From positions 62,001 to 126,000 of the forward strand of contig NZ_JASJOU010000014.1 in NCBI RefSeq assembly GCF_030068605.1: 64,000 nucleotides of DNA, read 5' to 3'. The notes under the pieces are model-generated. The model was not told the DNA's origin, did no database searches, and saw nothing but the letters and a program-made list of their open reading frames with translations. Positions 24,455-32,330 of the stretch are shown piece after piece; positions within the stretch are counted from its first letter, which is position 1; each line of letters starts with the position of its first letter. Made by a program: the position numbers and the translations under genes. This DNA comes from Xanthocytophaga agilis. Lineage in GTDB: Bacteria; Bacteroidota; Bacteroidia; Cytophagales; 172606-1.

Positions 24455-24574
24455 TTAAACAGCAGGAGTAGTAGTTTCCTTTTTAGCTTTGTGTTCTTTC
24501 CAGTAATGGAATCCGATCACAACTACAGCCACGGCAACAACTGTTACACCGAAATTGATAAGATGGGCTTTCAT
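24455..24574 (-). CDS. Very small membrane protein (39 aa)
   Basis: Begins MKAHLINFGVTVVAVAVVVI and continues GFHYWKEHKAKKE: one helix and a basic end. It fills the gap between the capsid gene and the helix-turn-helix gene on the same strand. Confidence 0.55.
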   Translation of the reverse strand: MKAHLINFGVTVVAVAVVVIGFHYWKEHKAKKETTTPAV

Positions 24575-24702
24575 GCGGAGATTTGATTAAGTTAGTTTAG
24601 TATGATTCAATTAAAAACGGCTGCTAATCTAAACAGACAGCTTTTGTCAGTGTCCGGCTGTGGTGAGTTATGGTAGGATGTTTCCTGATATGTCGGTTTG
24701 TG

Positions 24703-24933
24703 TCAGTTTCTATCAGTTTCAGGTTCACCCAGAACTGAGAAAATAAAGGTGACAATCTTAGGGTTAAGCGTTCTACAAGTGTGTTTATACCCGATCTGAG
24801 TTAACTGGCTTTGATAGGGTTGTAACCAACGGGTTAAGGTTCTGACAGAGATACTATACATGTCTGCCAGTTCAGATTTCCCGTAAGTCCGTCCTTTGAT
24901 TGTTTCCATAAATGCCAGCATATACCTATGCAC
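24703..24933 (-). CDS. Helix-turn-helix protein (76 aa)
   Basis: The core GKSELADMYSISVRTLTRWL is a helix-turn-helix of MerR/Cro-like type, followed by a basic segment (GYKHTCRTLNPKIVTFIFSV). It lies between the ATPase and capsid genes. It is the best-placed candidate to bind the phage palindromes or the packaging site; both ideas are inference. MLAFMETIKGR offers alternative starts. Confidence 0.65.
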   Translation of the reverse strand: MHRYMLAFMETIKGRTYGKSELADMYSISVRTLTRWLQPYQSQLTQIGYKHTCRTLNPKIVTFIFSVLGEPETDRN

Positions 24934-24940
24934 ATATCAG

Positions 24941-25510
24941 TTACGCATTCGTAGCAACTACTTCGCGGTAAAAGTTACTTTCATGCTTCATTACCCTTTG
25001 CCACACTTTCATAAATTCTTCAGGATTGGGCAACTTTTCCAGATTCTTCAGATACTTTTCTGCATCTCCTGTTTTGCCCACAATGATATAATTACACTTG
25101 TCTAAAACTTTTGGTGGAATTACCCGGAAGGAATGAAAGGTTAGAATCAAATCTACATTGCGGTGTCTTCTGTCAACAAGTAGCCAGTTTAAAGACTCCT
25201 GTATGTTTGAGTTTACATACGCTGTCGCATCTTCTAATACTACACAGGCATTGTAAACATTCGCAGGAATAGCATCAATAAAGCTGTCTGTATCTGGATG
25301 GAATATGCGGTAAACTCCTGTAGATTTCCAACGGGGCAAATTCTTAAATTCCATCTTTGGAAACTGCCTGTATGCATCTTCGTTGTTTACATCATAAATC
25401 AAAACCCCTTTGTTTTTACTGAGAGCTTTAATCAGCTGAAGCATAAAAGTAGTTTTGCCAGTTCGGGGCCGACCTACTGAGAGAATTACACTGTTTGGCC
25501 GAAATTCCAT
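24941..25510 (-). CDS. P-loop genome-packaging ATPase (FtsK/HerA type)
   Basis: 189 aa. Walker A is GRPRTGKT at residues 13-20; Walker B is ACVVLEDA at about 88-95; a later segment RRHRNVDLILTFHSFRVIPP resembles the sensor and Arg region of HerA/FtsK-like viral ATPases. The small size and solitary domain match the packaging ATPases of PRD1/PM2-type viruses, about 200-230 aa, and not large terminase. It pumps DNA into preformed capsids. Neighbouring small genes and the capsid gene support this. Confidence 0.8.
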   Translation of the reverse strand: MEFRPNSVILSVGRPRTGKTTFMLQLIKALSKNKGVLIYDVNNEDAYRQFPKMEFKNLPRWKSTGVYRIFHPDTDSFIDAIPANVYNACVVLEDATAYVNSNIQESLNWLLVDRRHRNVDLILTFHSFRVIPPKVLDKCNYIIVGKTGDAEKYLKNLEKLPNPEEFMKVWQRVMKHESNFYREVVATNA

Positions 25511-25525
25511 TGCTATCTGATACGA

Positions 25526-26197
25526 TTAACGAGTAGGTAAAGTAAAGTTAGATAAGCCAGGGAAGAACGGTAACAGACGCGGGAGCATGACAATAACAAG
25601 GGCAATAGCCAGCTGTGTTTCAGGGCTGCTGCCTCCTGCCTGGTGCTTTTCCAGTACAGCTGCTAACGGTTCAGTTAGTGTCTGCATTTCTTCTTCGGTG
25701 AAAGCAATACTACTGCATGCTGCATCTAGCTGTTCATATCTGTCAAGTGCGTGAAATAACAGGTCATCTTCTGTAATAGCGTCCTCAATTAATAAATTGG
25801 GATTCTTACGCTTTTTCTCCCTCCAATCATTGAGAATTACACTGTCACCCTCTTTTAAGATGCTTTTCTTATAGATGAAAGGCAGGGCTTTTTTCTGAAG
25901 CATATTGAACGTACCAAGCCAGAATTTAGCTTGTTTCGTCCAAAAGTTCTTATCCTTTACAGTGTCAGCGGGTGGCTGTATTGCTTCATCTGCAAAGTCA
26001 TCAGTAGAAAATGAGGGGATATCTGTTTCAGCCGTTTCAGATATGGGATCAGAAGTGTGTGTGCTGTTCGATTCCCCCTCAATTTCAGTAGTATCTGTAG
26101 TAGTTGCAGTATGCCCGGTTACAGGTTCTTCACCCGGTCTATATTTTACCTGTGTAGGTGTTGCTAGTTGCGCTAAAAGTTCGTCTGTAGAAAGCAT
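25526..26197 (-). CDS. Tail-anchored acidic protein, unknown (223 aa)
   Basis: A Thr/Ser/Glu-rich disordered N-terminal third (residues 15-75), a helical middle (FWTKQAKFWLGTFNMLQKKA) and a C-terminal helix (LAIALVIVMLPRLLPFFPG). Four bases separate it from the gene upstream. Similar architecture occurs in small structural proteins of membrane phages; no family recognised. Confidence 0.6.
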   Translation of the reverse strand: MLSTDELLAQLATPTQVKYRPGEEPVTGHTATTTDTTEIEGESNSTHTSDPISETAETDIPSFSTDDFADEAIQPPADTVKDKNFWTKQAKFWLGTFNMLQKKALPFIYKKSILKEGDSVILNDWREKKRKNPNLLIEDAITEDDLLFHALDRYEQLDAACSSIAFTEEEMQTLTEPLAAVLEKHQAGGSSPETQLAIALVIVMLPRLLPFFPGLSNFTLPTR

Positions 26198-26200
26198 AGC

Positions 26201-26536
26201 TTATTTTTTTACAGGTATCTGATTGAAAAATAAGTGCTGGTATTTTTCCAGTACTTCCCCGATTCCGTCAAACATACCGGAAGGATTATTTAAAAGCTTA
26301 GGAAGCATCTGCATTAGTTGCATAGTGCCAGGAGCTTTTCCGGAATCAATACCAAGCATTTTGCAGATGGGCTGCATACCCGTAAGGATTTTATATAGAT
26401 CTGCACTGACAGCATCTCTTTCAGTAATTGCCTGCTGTAGCTGCTCTATTAGTTCATTTTTTTCAGTTACCCATGTAAGCAGTGTTTCGGGCGAAACAGT
26501 TACACTACCATCTTCATTTTTTATTATATCACTCAT
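26201..26536 (-). CDS. Small helical protein, first gene after array III (111 aa)
   Basis: Starts MSDIIKNEDGSVTVSPETLL, then coiled coil (EKNELIEQLQQAITERDAVS) and a Met/Leu-rich helix (GTMQLMQMLPKLLNNPSGMF). The start is chosen over an ATG 15 codons upstream, because the latter overlaps the proximal palindrome at 26544. Unknown function; possible scaffold or assembly factor. Confidence 0.6.
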   Translation of the reverse strand: MSDIIKNEDGSVTVSPETLLTWVTEKNELIEQLQQAITERDAVSADLYKILTGMQPICKMLGIDSGKAPGTMQLMQMLPKLLNNPSGMFDGIGEVLEKYQHLFFNQIPVKK

Positions 26537-26543
26537 TGGGAAA

Positions 26544-26692
26544 GATATCAATGTGAAAGGATGTATATAGCTGATCGGCAAGGAGCCGTGTCGGGTTAGA
26601 TATCTATTTTGTGCAGCTGAGCTGCCTTCAGGATGAAAAATAGATATCTATTTCTATTCCGGAATGCCAGGACTCAGGGCAAAAAAGATATC
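26544..26692 (-). promoter_or_regulatory. Palindrome array III, before the main structural operon
   Basis: Four GATATC cores begin at 26544, 26599, 26643 and 26687, with spacings 55, 44 and 44 bp. The middle copy AAATAGATATCTATTT is perfect. Spacers hold GCAGCTGAGCTGC and ATTCCGGAAT blocks. The distal core ends at the TAG stop of the upstream gene; the proximal one reads TATCTTTC on the coding strand, 8 bp before the ATG. Confidence 0.8.
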
Positions 26693-26952
26693 TACAGAGT
26701 TTCTAGGAATATTGGGCGTACTGGCTTTTTGAAAAGTAGGTAGGCAACAAGTCCAAGCAATAACACAAGCGTAATCAGGGTAAGCATATTGCTTTTTAAG
26801 GATACCTTATTTAATGCCTGTTGATGGATGTTAACCTGCTGTTGCATGATTGCCTGATTAAGTAAAACCACCTGTGCGGTTTCTACCGATTCAAGCCTGC
26901 TTTCTAACTTCTTTCTTCTCTGAAAGAAGGATAATAGTTTAGGAAACTTCAT
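26692..26952 (-). CDS. Tail-anchored coiled-coil protein (86 aa)
   Basis: Basic start (KFPKLLSFFQRRKKLESRLE), Gln-rich helix, and a C-terminal membrane helix (MLTLITLVLLLGLVAYLLF). Its TAG stop lies inside the distal palindrome of array III. Eight bases after the gene upstream; the two form a short operon of their own. Confidence 0.6.
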   Translation of the reverse strand: MKFPKLLSFFQRRKKLESRLESVETAQVVLLNQAIMQQQVNIHQQALNKVSLKSNMLTLITLVLLLGLVAYLLFKKPVRPIFLETL

Positions 26953-26960
26953 AAGCCAGA

Positions 26961-27422
26961 TTAGAAAGTAAGACCTGTTTCCAAATGCTTCAATGAGCCA
27001 AAGTAACCATAGGATTGAGCACGATTAAAACAATGCTTTACCACATCTTTTACACTTATCCGTTCTTTACTCGGAGCAGCTACAGCCTGTTGCATTGCTT
27101 CCAGTTCAGTTTCCAGTTGAGTAATGCGCTCTTGCGCTTCAGCCAGTTTCTGAGCTACACTTTGAGCCTTTTGGAACATGGCCTGTACCTGTTTATCTGC
27201 ATCGATACTCTTTGCAATCAACTCATTTATTATCTTACTATTTGATTTGCCAGTTTCGGCAGCTTCATTTTCAATCAGCTGCCGAATTGCTTGTGTATCT
27301 GGCCGGAATCCCATTGGTCCTTGGGTATCCTTTTTAGTGGCAGGGGCTGCCTGTAAGATTGGATTTTCTTCACCTGCTACGTGCGTAGTATCGGCTGTGG
27401 GAGTAACGGTGTTTCCTTGCAT
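26961..27422 (-). CDS. Coiled-coil DNA-binding-like protein (153 aa)
   Basis: Residues 42-75 (TQAIRQLIENEAAETGKSNS, then KIINELIAKS) have the shape of a ribbon-helix-helix or similar small DNA-binding fold. A long coiled coil follows (AQKLAEAQERITQLETELEA). Expressed apart from the late operons, upstream of array III, so it may regulate them. Inference only. Confidence 0.55.
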   Translation of the reverse strand: MQGNTVTPTADTTHVAGEENPILQAAPATKKDTQGPMGFRPDTQAIRQLIENEAAETGKSNSKIINELIAKSIDADKQVQAMFQKAQSVAQKLAEAQERITQLETELEAMQQAVAAPSKERISVKDVVKHCFNRAQSYGYFGSLKHLETGLTF

Positions 27423-27838
27423 TTGCTTTGTTTTTAGCCTGTTTACAAGACTTTTTCTTTAGTTTGGTAACACAAAGGTCTCAAAGCGAAAATTGTGAAC
27501 ACAACGACATTGAAGCGTTTGCTTACTGAGTGTAAGGAAAGCACAATATTTAGCAAGTTTGCCAAAATTCGTGTTGACATAATAGTTTGATTGTCAGAGG
27601 TTAAAACGGGAAAATGTGCGTGGGCTTACAAAGGCGGGAAACAAAAGTATTTATAAAGAATTATGCAATAATCCCTGAAAATTCACTGTTTACAGGGAAA
27701 TACTACCTAATTGTCCGATCAAAGCCATCTTTCCTTATATAAAGTAATTTATTATATTTAGGTTAGTGCATGAATCAGACTTATCCACAGCAATGAATCA
27801 TCACACTAGTTTCATTGATTAAAAACGAATAAAGATAT
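27423..27838. promoter_or_regulatory. Divergent intergenic region between a late gene and cargo nuclease
   Basis: 416 bp without a gene. On the minus strand a TTG is followed 21 nt later by GACCTTTG (about 27468-27500), a reasonable promoter for 26961-27422. On the plus strand only a weak TATATTTA box is seen before the nuclease gene. No palindrome array is present. Confidence 0.45.
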
Positions 27839-29146
27839 ATGATAAATACAGTCGCAGATCTGCTCCAAGAATTAAAAGATGCTGAGGTAAAGAGACTTGA
27901 CTCATTAAAGATTAAACATAGGCCTACTATAGGAAATATGCATGAAGGATTAGTTGGTAATATTCTTGAAAAGGCATTGTTTAAGGGTTTTAATATCAAC
28001 ATAGTAAAGAATTCCTTTATTCGTACCGCAAATGGAACAAGAAGTGAGGAGTTAGATATTATGATAATTGAAGGACATGGAAAACAGTTGCCTTATACAG
28101 ACCAATATGATGTAGAGTTTGATAAAGTAATTGCAGTAATACAAGTCAAAAAAACCTTAAATACAGCACAACTTGAATCTGCTTATTCGAATCTAAAGAA
28201 TGTCTATGATATTTCCGAATTCAAGTCTTATCCAGATTATTCAAAGAGAATGTTTCGAAATTCCTATAGAGGAATTTGCCAAGAAGATATTTTTGAGAGA
28301 GGCCGAACTCGAAAAACATTTAAAAGCTCAACAACAGAACTCATATATCATATGTCAAGGCTAGAAGCCTTAATGCCCGCTAGAATTGTATTCGGATATA
28401 ATGGCTTTACCTCAGAATATGGACTTAGGCAAGGTTTTGTAAAGTTTCTCTCAGCAAATAAATCAAAAACTCTTAATATGAAACCTGGATTTGGGCCACT
28501 AAACTTTCCTGATTTGATCTTAAATAATCAATTCAGCTTAGTAAAAGCAAATTGTTTACCTTATGCTGGAAGAATGACAGAATATCAGTGGCCATTTTTC
28601 TTATCTAGTTCTGAAAATCCACTATTAAAACTACTTGAGATAATTTGGACAAGACTGTCTTATAAGTATAAATTATCAAGTGAGATTTTTGGTGATGATC
28701 TTGAATTGGAAGGCATGAATGCTTTCCTTTTTGCTAATCTTGTATACATTGATGGAGTACGTGGGTGGAATTATGAATATATTAAGTTAACAAATAATAA
28801 ACTTCAGAAGCAAAAAGGAAATAGTGAATGGCTACCTGTCGCTTTATCAGACGCGCAACATCATATTATTGCTTATTTGTGCAAATATAATTCTATATAC
28901 ATTGGGAAAATAAATCGATCTTTATCATCAATACAAATATCAGTTGATACTGAAGTTTTTGTTAAGGAAATAATTGAAACAGGTTTAGTGTACAAAGATG
29001 GCCCTACGTTAAAACTATTAACTGAACGTTGTTCATGTGTTTATATCCCTAATGAAGGTTATTATGCTGCAGAGAATAAAAGCGAGCAATTAACTAAATG
29101 GTGTGATAAACGATTTCCGAACCAGTGCATAATTACACAAAACTAG
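27839..29146 (+). CDS. DUF6602-like putative nuclease (cargo)
   Basis: 435 aa. The N-terminal 130 residues resemble DUF6602: RPTIGNMHEGLVGNILEKAL, then NGTRSEELDIMIIEGHGKQL and DKVIAVIQVKKTL. The E...LD...QVKK pattern is that of PD-(D/E)XK nucleases, with Asp in LDIMI and Lys in QVKKTL. The rest is unfamiliar. It is on the plus strand inside a minus-strand phage block, and more AT-rich than its neighbours, so it is a late-acquired cargo gene. Its 3' end overlaps the next gene by 14 bp, tail to tail. A role in defence against other phages is plausible but unproven. Confidence 0.65.
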   Translation: MINTVADLLQELKDAEVKRLDSLKIKHRPTIGNMHEGLVGNILEKALFKGFNINIVKNSFIRTANGTRSEELDIMIIEGHGKQLPYTDQYDVEFDKVIAVIQVKKTLNTAQLESAYSNLKNVYDISEFKSYPDYSKRMFRNSYRGICQEDIFERGRTRKTFKSSTTELIYHMSRLEALMPARIVFGYNGFTSEYGLRQGFVKFLSANKSKTLNMKPGFGPLNFPDLILNNQFSLVKANCLPYAGRMTEYQWPFFLSSSENPLLKLLEIIWTRLSYKYKLSSEIFGDDLELEGMNAFLFANLVYIDGVRGWNYEYIKLTNNKLQKQKGNSEWLPVALSDAQHHIIAYLCKYNSIYIGKINRSLSSIQISVDTEVFVKEIIETGLVYKDGPTLKLLTERCSCVYIPNEGYYAAENKSEQLTKWCDKRFPNQCIITQN

Positions 29147-29819
29147 TAACTATTAGATCTGGATGTTTACGCTTTACATGATTATAACGGTTCTGCCGGA
29201 CGTTCGGTCCTGTATAATTGTAGTTGCAATAATCACAATTCCAAGTTTCATTTTCCTTACTGCGATTTTCCAAATTTACATCTTGTTTACCTGCTTTTTT
29301 TAACATTGGTTTACTATTGTTTACTGGAATTGTTGCTAAGTTGTCTATGGTTGTCTCAGATGCGTAAACCAGTTGTTCACTGAGAGTTTCTGAAACAGCA
29401 CTTGTTTCAGTTTCTGTGTAAACTGGCTGTTTACCTGTATTTACTGGTTTTGTTTCAAAATAGGTTTTACCCAGTTCCGAAAAATACCAAAGCAGATACC
29501 CTGACATGCTGTAAACAATCAGTTTGGCAACTGCCATACTATAGGAGTAGTTTGCCATCTGGTTTGCAATTACGTTCACAAGGCAGGAAAGTACAGCCAG
29601 TACAGCTGCCTGTTTCTTTGCACCCTTCAGTACGGATATTAGTACGCCTAATTCAATGCCTACAGCCCACGTAATACCTGCAATCCTTCTAACATCAATG
29701 CCAAAGACAGCCGAATAATCAGGTGAACCAACTGTTAACACATACGCTAGATTATTGATCTGGTTACCAAGGATACAAAGCAGGGCTACTGCCAGAATAA
29801 ATATAAATAGTTTGTTCAT
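29133..29819 (-). CDS. Four-helix membrane protein with C-terminal zinc finger
   Basis: 228 aa from MNKLFIFILAVALLCILGNQ (an upstream in-frame start would add 11 residues). Four hydrophobic segments lie in residues 1-130. The last 40 residues contain WNCDYCNYNYTGPN then NRYNHVKRKHPD: a C-x2-C...H-x4-H zinc finger close to the eukaryote-like C2H2 pattern. A DNA-binding finger on a membrane protein suggests tethering DNA to the membrane. Unusual; no family recognised. Confidence 0.6.
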   Translation of the reverse strand: MNKLFIFILAVALLCILGNQINNLAYVLTVGSPDYSAVFGIDVRRIAGITWAVGIELGVLISVLKGAKKQAAVLAVLSCLVNVIANQMANYSYSMAVAKLIVYSMSGYLLWYFSELGKTYFETKPVNTGKQPVYTETETSAVSETLSEQLVYASETTIDNLATIPVNNSKPMLKKAGKQDVNLENRSKENETWNCDYCNYNYTGPNVRQNRYNHVKRKHPDLIVTSFV

Positions 29820-29878
29820 GTGAACGAATGTAAACAGGGTTGCACAATACAAGTGGTATAATACTTAATCATAACAAT

Positions 29879-30106
29879 TCATTCTAATTCCCATTCCTTT
29901 AGTTTTGTTAACAAGCGTATCATACTGACTGTATCCATTTGAGAAATAGATTCTTCGGCAAGCTTAATATCTACTTCCATTAATAAAGCAGCAAACAAGC
30001 CACCAGGCGCATTGTCTTTGTAAACAGAAACTATTTGGCGAACCCGGTTGCATTCATCTTGTAAGGCTTCTATTAAGTTTCGTGGTTTTTCTCCTTCTTT
30101 TTCCAT
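29879..30106 (-). CDS. Small helical protein, conserved type in Bacteroidota phages (75 aa)
   Basis: Helical throughout: LIEALQDECNRVRQIVSVYK, then GGLFAALLMEVDIKLAEESI and VSMIRLLTKLKEWE. Similar small proteins occur next to phage replication genes in other Bacteroidota, from memory. Part of the operon behind array IV. Confidence 0.6.
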   Translation of the reverse strand: MEKEGEKPRNLIEALQDECNRVRQIVSVYKDNAPGGLFAALLMEVDIKLAEESISQMDTVSMIRLLTKLKEWELE

Positions 30107-30111
30107 AGGTT

Positions 30112-30813
30112 TTATCTTTTAAATAGGTACATACAATTTTTATCAGGATTAACAGCCCGACTAAACAGGATATTAGGGAAGGTCAAAATCTTATAGTCTT
30201 GCCAAGCCTTCAGTAGTGGTTTTTCGCCATGTATATTGTGATTGCCTAAATGGATGTAGCAACGTGCTCCATGATCAAAAAGCTTTTCTTCTATCACCCC
30301 TTTTTCATTGCCAGTTTTCAGACCCTTCTTCCATTTATGAGTAATCCAGCTACCTATAATTACTTTGGGCTTGTAGTGGGCTACAGCTGCCAGTGCATCC
30401 ATTCTTACTACATCTTCCACATAGCTTACTACTGGTTGCTGCAATTCATCATAGATCTGCTTTATGTCTTCATCTTCCTGCTGATAGCTATCTGTCATAG
30501 GTATACCCAATGCGCGGCCTATAGCACCGTTACCAGCTCCTATTTCAATCACATTATCTAGGGAACCATATGTACCCGTAATGAAGCTTCTTAGAACATT
30601 AATAAGTTCTGTAGTAGGTAGCGTGTAAACTCCGTAAACATGCCCGAACTGGCTTAACTGCTTCTGTGTAAACTGAGCATAGAAAGAAGATGGAACTATT
30701 TGTAGCTTTCCATCCTTCCAGGCAATTTTTTCTATCTCAGAAATATCTTCTTTTGGTGCAAATCTGGCATCATTCAGTATTTGTTCTTTATCAAATGGTG
30801 ATTGTCCTCTCAT
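30112..30813 (-). CDS. SAM-dependent methyltransferase-like protein
   Basis: 233 aa. Motif I is VIEIGAGNGAIGRAL (about residues 88-102), the glycine-rich SAM-binding loop; an acidic strand end follows (VEDVVRMDALAA) and then VIIGSWITHKW. No DNA-methylase catalytic motif such as NPPY or PC is seen, so the substrate is unknown. It is 1 bp from the gene upstream, in the same operon. Confidence 0.7.
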   Translation of the reverse strand: MRGQSPFDKEQILNDARFAPKEDISEIEKIAWKDGKLQIVPSSFYAQFTQKQLSQFGHVYGVYTLPTTELINVLRSFITGTYGSLDNVIEIGAGNGAIGRALGIPMTDSYQQEDEDIKQIYDELQQPVVSYVEDVVRMDALAAVAHYKPKVIIGSWITHKWKKGLKTGNEKGVIEEKLFDHGARCYIHLGNHNIHGEKPLLKAWQDYKILTFPNILFSRAVNPDKNCMYLFKR

Positions 30814-30814
30814 T

Positions 30815-31123
30815 TCAGTAGTTCGATTTTATTTTATGATTATTTATCTTTTTTGCATGCTGATTCTGATAGTAGACTGCTTCAGTTTCAGATAATCTTT
30901 CTCTTAACCTCATGATTTCGTGCAATTGGTTTAATTCGGATTGCATTTCGTTCTTTTCCTTCAATAGTTGCTCTATTGTCCTTTGCAGCTTTGAATAGTT
31001 ATTGATTATTTCTTTGATACAGGCTGTGCGAGTGTTAGCATTCATTTTAGTTTCAATAGCCTGTAGTGTATTTTCAGTTTGGTCATCCAGGCGAAGTATA
31101 AAGCCACTCTTTTGATCGGCCAT
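30815..31123 (-). CDS. Ribbon-helix-helix-like regulator with coiled coil (102 aa)
   Basis: Start MADQKSGFILRLDDQTENTL; residues 6-45 have an N-terminal strand and two helices typical of ribbon-helix-helix proteins (ACIKEIINNYSKLQ), followed by a coiled coil (LLKEKNEMQSELNQLHEIMR). It is the first gene behind array IV and 35 bp from the proximal palindrome. A protein of this type bound as dimers could read the arrays. Inference. Confidence 0.6.
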   Translation of the reverse strand: MADQKSGFILRLDDQTENTLQAIETKMNANTRTACIKEIINNYSKLQRTIEQLLKEKNEMQSELNQLHEIMRLRERLSETEAVYYQNQHAKKINNHKIKSNY

Positions 31124-31158
31124 ATGTGAAAAGGTTAGTTGTTTTGGATTGTTTGAAA

Positions 31159-31263
31159 GATATCTTTTTATGCAGCTGAAGAAGGTACTTCCGGAGTGAT
31201 CCGGCAAAGAGTAGATATCTATTTTGTCAGCTCCAGGAAACTGATATCCAGAAAATAGATATC
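31159..31263 (-). promoter_or_regulatory. Palindrome array IV, before the RHH/methyltransferase operon
   Basis: GATATC cores begin at 31159, 31214 and 31258, with spacings 55 and 44 bp. The distal copy AAATAGATATCTATTT is perfect and contains the TAG stop of the HNH gene. Spacers have GTCAGCTCCAGG and CTTCCGGAGTG. The proximal copy reads TATCTTTC, resembling a -7 box. An extra off-phase GATATC lies at 31243. Confidence 0.8.
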
Positions 31264-31550
31264 TATTTTTTAGGTCGTTTTATGGTAAGTTCCTTTAGTT
31301 GCTTTTCTGAAAAGAGGGAATAGGTTACTTTCCCTCTTTTCTTTCCATACTTTTTATCCTGTGAATGGACACGTGCATGACACCTTTCACATAGTACAAA
31401 AACATTACTGTCTTTATTATTCAGACGGTTTCTGTCATCATGATGAACTGACAAGCCAAACGCATTTTTGCAACGCCAGCACTCCTGATACTGTGCTAGT
31501 AGTTCCTTGCTCTTCTTTCTGGCTTTAGGATGGTTGTATTTGATTGGCAT
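31263..31550 (-). CDS. HNH endonuclease-like protein (95 aa)
   Basis: Start MPIKYNHPKARKKSKELLAQ. Contains the HNH pattern with zinc Cys pairs: CWRCKNAFGLSVHHDDRNRL, then VFVLCERCHARVHS. Basic overall. It overlaps the upstream gene by 26 bp. Small HNH proteins in phages act in replication, recombination or packaging; here there is no terminase, so a replication link is likelier. Confidence 0.75.
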   Translation of the reverse strand: MPIKYNHPKARKKSKELLAQYQECWRCKNAFGLSVHHDDRNRLNNKDSNVFVLCERCHARVHSQDKKYGKKRGKVTYSLFSEKQLKELTIKRPKK

Positions 31551-32148
31551 TGGAAACAGTGTTATCAATTAACCAACGGTTTTTATAATCACGGAAAAAT
31601 GCTTCCATCTGGCCTTGTGAGGCACGTTGAGAGTTGACCCATTCTCTACAGAAGTTCTGTAGGTCTTTCACAGTTCTGAATTGGGTTGCAGAACGTAGCA
31701 TACCTTCTAAAAATTTATCGTAAGATTTACCTGCATGGTTGCTTTTGGGTTTCACTTCATACAACTTACCTGCTTTAATCGAATCAAGACATTTTTGGTA
31801 GTAATCCTGTACTCGTTGGCTAACATCTAACATACTGTGTACCTCAATCCCATCCTGATATACACTCATGATAACAGGTGTATTTTCCCACACCAACGTC
31901 TTATTATCCCGTTTGTGAACTTCAATAAACAGTACTTTATTCTCTAAAAACATTTGCTGGTGACGATAAAGCAAGCCTTCTAAAACGGAATCTCTATCAT
32001 TTGATTCAGCCCAATCTTTACGCTTTGAAAATCGAGGTACTTTCAACGCTTCATATGGTTTCGATAGGTGTTCTTGATGAACTGGGTTTAGGTGCAACAC
32101 AAACATGTAGGAAGAATTGTAGGGGTCGTATTCAATCTTTTTTTTCAT
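31525..32148 (-). CDS. Putative replication protein, unknown family (207 aa)
   Basis: No family recognised. Visible features: MKKKIEYDPYNSSYMFVLHL (strand-rich start), FIEVHKRDNKTLVWENTPVI, and a basic C-terminal helix (FCREWVNSQRASQGQMEAFF). It lies immediately downstream of the AAGAAC-repeat region (32189-32313) and upstream of the HNH gene. Replication initiators typically lie beside their origin, so I propose that role from context alone. Confidence 0.5.
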   Translation of the reverse strand: MKKKIEYDPYNSSYMFVLHLNPVHQEHLSKPYEALKVPRFSKRKDWAESNDRDSVLEGLLYRHQQMFLENKVLFIEVHKRDNKTLVWENTPVIMSVYQDGIEVHSMLDVSQRVQDYYQKCLDSIKAGKLYEVKPKSNHAGKSYDKFLEGMLRSATQFRTVKDLQNFCREWVNSQRASQGQMEAFFRDYKNRWLIDNTVSNANQIQPS

Positions 32149-32330
32149 AAAATTCTGGTTTTGAAGGGTTTTGCTAAGATTTTTCGCATTTGCGCAAAGT
32201 TCTTAAGGACTTAAGTCCTAAGAACTTTTAGCTAAGAACTAAGAACATAAAGAACTTAGCATAGCTAGAAAAAGAACGATTCTAAAGAATAGACGCTTTA
32301 AGAGCAGAAGAACGTGTCATTTTGCAAAGG
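32149..32330. repeat. Candidate replication origin / iteron region
   Basis: Six direct copies of AAGAAC (32220, 32234, 32241, 32250, 32272 and 32308) with one inverted copy (32199). A 29-bp near-palindrome at 32198-32226 has one unpaired base, and TTTGCGCAAA lies at 32189-32198. Repeats of this kind next to a putative initiator gene look like an origin or the initiator's autoregulation site. Confidence 0.5.

Noticed and set aside
31243-31248. Extra GATATC inside array IV
   Set aside because: Not in the 44/55-bp register and without A/T flanks; treated as chance within the spacer.
12990-31263. The palindrome arrays as CRISPR arrays
   Set aside because: Only three or four short palindromic units per locus, spacers share sequence blocks among arrays, and no cas gene is present.
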